Part shown: positions 61,055 to 64,000 of the stretch, piece after piece | Layout: each line of letters begins with the position of its first letter | Numbering within the stretch: position 1 is the first letter of the stretch | DNA from: Rutpela maculata | Lineage: Eukaryota; Arthropoda; Insecta; Coleoptera; Cerambycidae | Assembly: GCA_936432065.2 (NCBI GenBank) | Contig: OW386286.2 | Location: forward strand, 265,937,987 to 266,001,986 | DNA length: 64,000 nucleotides | Reading direction: 5' to 3' | Program-made: the position numbers and the translations under genes | Notes under the pieces: model-generated | Seen by the model: the letters and a program-made list of their open reading frames with translations, nothing else | What the model was told of the DNA's origin: nothing | The model's database searches: none

Positions 61055-64000
61055 CAAACAAAGTGTGTAAACATCTTTGGGAATGTCTGTAAGTGCAGGC
61101 AAATATACACATTTCAGGGCGTATAGGCTGGAAAAAGGATTTAGTTACACTTCTATTAGTTACAACAAAACCACACTCTCTTACCTGTAGTTAACAAGTT
61201 CTTATTTATTTATTTAAATAAATAAGCCTGGTAGACCTTTTTATTATTCCCTTTTGTCAGCTGTCATATTTCAGTTTGAGGAAAAGTGTTACCAACATTG
61301 GTTATGGAGGAAAATTTATGGCGTTTAAATTATTTAATCATAGTTTTATTTATTTTTATTGTAAATATGGTTCGATCATGGGTTTTATGCTTATTAGTCT
61401 CTATTTTAAGAATTTTTTAATCATTCTATGGTTAGGACCATTTTCTGTGTATTTATAAATTAGTACGCGAAGAGGAATTATGGGTAGGTTCCTAATGAAA
61501 TGGCAAGTTGTGATTGGTGTTCGAGAACATGTGTTGACCGGAAAAAAAAACGTAGTTTTCTTATTCATTGGTAGCGCGTCGTTCCGCCGTTCAGACGAGA
61601 TTTTCTGAGTGTTTTTTTTTTCAAAAAAAACATCCCAATATTCACTTTTGGGGATTATACTGTAAAGTCTTAAACTTTAGAAGTGCCTGATTGTTTGTTA
61701 AGCTGTTTGAAGCCGATTATGGTTATTGTGGAACTTCTAAATAGGTAGGAAACGAAGCTATCGGATCCTTGTTTTTTTGTGTGAACCCATTCCGGTTTTG
61801 TTGGGTAAGAGTACTTTTGCGATTTTCTTAGAATACCAAATTCTAAACGTTTTATTCTCTTATATAGGCAAGACATTGTATATGGTTATTTATTCTATTG
61901 GAGAGTTAAGTCTTTACTTTCAAGTTTGGGAGCTAGATTTTTCTTATTATGGAAGTTTTGTTGGAGGCCCACGTGCCGAATTTTGAATTGGAATTTGCTG
62001 TTATGGTTACGAATTTACGAGTTTGTGGTTGTGAGGGCGCTACTAGGACAGACTTTAATTACGTAGGCTGCAGTCACGCATCAAGTTACATGACGGGAAT
62101 TCACCTGAAGAGCCTGGAGTTTCTGGTATCATTCATCACCTTTAAGGACTTTTGAGGTCGGTGGCTTATTTTTAATTTGCATTACAGTGATGTCCAGAAT
62201 AAAGGACCTCCTGTTGCGTTTCAATTTTTTGTTCCTGTAATTTTTTTATAACGATGGCCATTTTGAGTGCCTAAACATTTGATATGTTACTCATGTAGTA
62301 TACTTATTTTTTTACAATTAATGTGAGTAACTGCGCAGTTATATACGTATCTTTAATTGTCTTGTACATGCACATATCTTAGGGTACTAGAAAGATGTTG
62401 GATGATAGTAACGTCCGTACAGTATACTGAATTTATTTAAATTAAAAGTTATTTAACATCGGGTAAGAACTTTTTTTTTGTACGAATTTTTTAGAGTAAA
62501 TCAGAGAGAGTCACCTTATGACTGAACCTTTCACCATTTTGTTATATATATACTTGTCCTATTTTCTGTAATAAAATTTTATTTTAAAATTGACTCTACT
62601 GTTTATTGATTATGTTGTCAAAGGAGACTTCTAGTATTAGGATAAACACGGAGTTTGGTAGGAGTTTAAATCGGTGTGTCGAACAGGTGCTTAAGGTTGG
62701 TGAAATTTTATTGGAAATTACCTGGCGTTCAAACCTTTTTTTTTGGCAAAATATAAAATCGTTAAAAATAAACGAATCTCACCACTGAAGTCTCTTGCTG
62801 GAGCTAGCCAACCTTGAATTAAATGAGCATTTTAGTACTTTTAGTTTTTTGAAGGCTTAATTTCATTTGAACACGTAACATTTGTCCATCCTTTTTAGTT
62901 TTTGTGTTAAATGACAAAAACAATATTGGCAACAGTTTTTTTAACATATGGCCGCCATTTTGAAAGTCAACCAGTTTTTTTTTAGGACATGTCTTAAATA
63001 GTTCCTTAGGCTTTAATCTTTACGAAAAACATTGTCCCCAAGGATCGGGCGGGGGGTGCACGTACAGCTACAATTGTTGTTTAAATTATCTTTTATTCTG
63101 GTGATAAAGGAATGTATTTGGCTTCCTACGGGAAAATGAATCCTCTTTACTTTTTATGAATTTATAGGAGACACTGAAATATATATGTACTTGGAATTTT
63201 CATGATTTTTAATTTAATAAATTGTTTTTTACAATCATCTCTAAATTTTAGTCCAGAAATTATGCATATTGCTTTTCGTTGGGCAGAGGATGATGTAACG
63301 TGCTCCCAGGGCATATGATAGGATGACATAATATAGTGGAGTGGATGAGGCTGTAGTATGCAATTAGATTATTTTGTGATACTTTCCCAACGAGATTTCG
63401 AAGCAGATATGAGTATTTCGAGATTTTATTACTGACATAAACTGTGTCATTTTCCTATGACAATTTGACTTTAACTTTACTTTTAGTCGTTTGAATAAAT
63501 ATTTTACGCTAAAATTTGGCACGAACAATTTAGATTAGGTGTTAAAATTGAGGCATTATTACTAGTGGAGTCAAATTAGGACTAAAAAATTCGCAATGTG
63601 AATTGTCTGGTCAGGGTTACAACTATAATAAAAATAAAATAATAAAAACTAACGTATCCCAGCTTCAATTGCAAGTACAGCGTTAATTTTGTTTTCAAAA
63701 GTTGTCTTCTTTAACCTATTTTCATTACTCGTTTAGTGTTTTTGATTTCATAAAAAAACAGAGAGTTTCTTGGATTTGTTTATGATTAAAATTTCGAAAA
63801 TTATAAACAACTGCAATAAAACGGGATTAAAATGTTTTCCTCCGTGATTTTAAAGTACTTATAGAATGCTACAATTTGAGCCATCGTATACACATTTCTT
63901 GGTCTTGATCGCAGGATTTCACAAGGGTACAAAGTTTTAGCTACAATTGTATATTTGAGCCATTTTAGTAATCATTTTGATTTGAAATTTTAAGTGGTGA
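61055..64000. other. Anonymous intergenic DNA
   Basis: AT-rich sequence with scattered short open frames (60-70 codons) without domain content. An inverted CCAAT (GTGATTGGTG) at about 61510 and a GC-rich patch near 61575-61595 (GCGCGTCGTTCCGCCG) could mark a promoter, but no exon follows convincingly. Confidence 0.3.

Overview
This window is a transposon-rich, AT-rich stretch of an animal nuclear genome, almost certainly an arthropod and most likely an insect. The evidence is one recognisable cellular gene (NDUFA1/ND-MWFE, complex I) whose C-terminus resembles insect orthologues, spliceosomal-type introns, and a transposon load typical of insects: CR1/Jockey-type LINEs, a Ty3/gypsy LTR element, hAT, Tc1/mariner, P-like and Helitron elements, and a tRNA-derived SINE. 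There are no operons, no CRISPR array and no bacterial features. The insect order cannot be fixed from the sequence alone.

Layout. 0-5 kb: LINE remnants on both strands, one split by a hAT MITE with a perfect 8-bp target duplication, plus one copy of a dispersed repeat. 5-11 kb: two large TA-flanked inverted-repeat elements and a small Cys-motif exon remnant. 11.4-14.4 kb: a 3-kb internally deleted Ty3/gypsy retrotransposon, minus strand, with LTRs, PBS, polypurine tract and ATAG duplications. 14.7-18.3 kb: two MITEs and a 1.8-kb foldback with arms of about 0.7 kb. 19-20.2 kb: a THAP-domain exon between short inverted repeats (possible P-type element). 20.9-23.3 kb: a decayed LINE. 25-30.4 kb: MITEs, a dead Tc1 transposase and a LINE fragment. 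30.9-34.8 kb: NDUFA1 on the minus strand; its probable 5'UTR intron is packed with a hAT foldback and a 2.8-kb TA-flanked foldback that itself carries a Helitron and other insertions.

36.4-39.7 kb: a truncated hAT MITE, a TIR element with an internal ~175-bp tandem array and a Cys-rich (CXC-like) peptide remnant, and a THAP coding region split by a hAT-like insertion. 39.7-44.5 kb: an apparently intact two-ORF LINE, the only element here that looks recently active. 46.2-46.9 kb: a SWIM zinc-finger gene remnant with an intron, interrupted by a 232-bp hairpin element. 48-51.3 kb: a dispersed repeat and a 2.4-kb TIR element with a nested hAT MITE. 51.3-64 kb: SINEs (one containing an antisense 5S rRNA-like block), a mariner-type transposase remnant, LINE 3' ends, more copies of the dispersed families, candidate orphan exons and long anonymous stretches.

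The one gene under clear purifying constraint is NDUFA1; everything else recognised is mobile or derived from mobile DNA. The most distinctive property is the number of long near-perfect inverted repeats (foldbacks at about 9.3, 16.5, 31.2, 31.8, 46.6 and 49.5 kb). In the 31.8-kb foldback one arm preserves the pre-insertion state of the other, so each later insertion can be dated relative to the foldback and its target site read directly.
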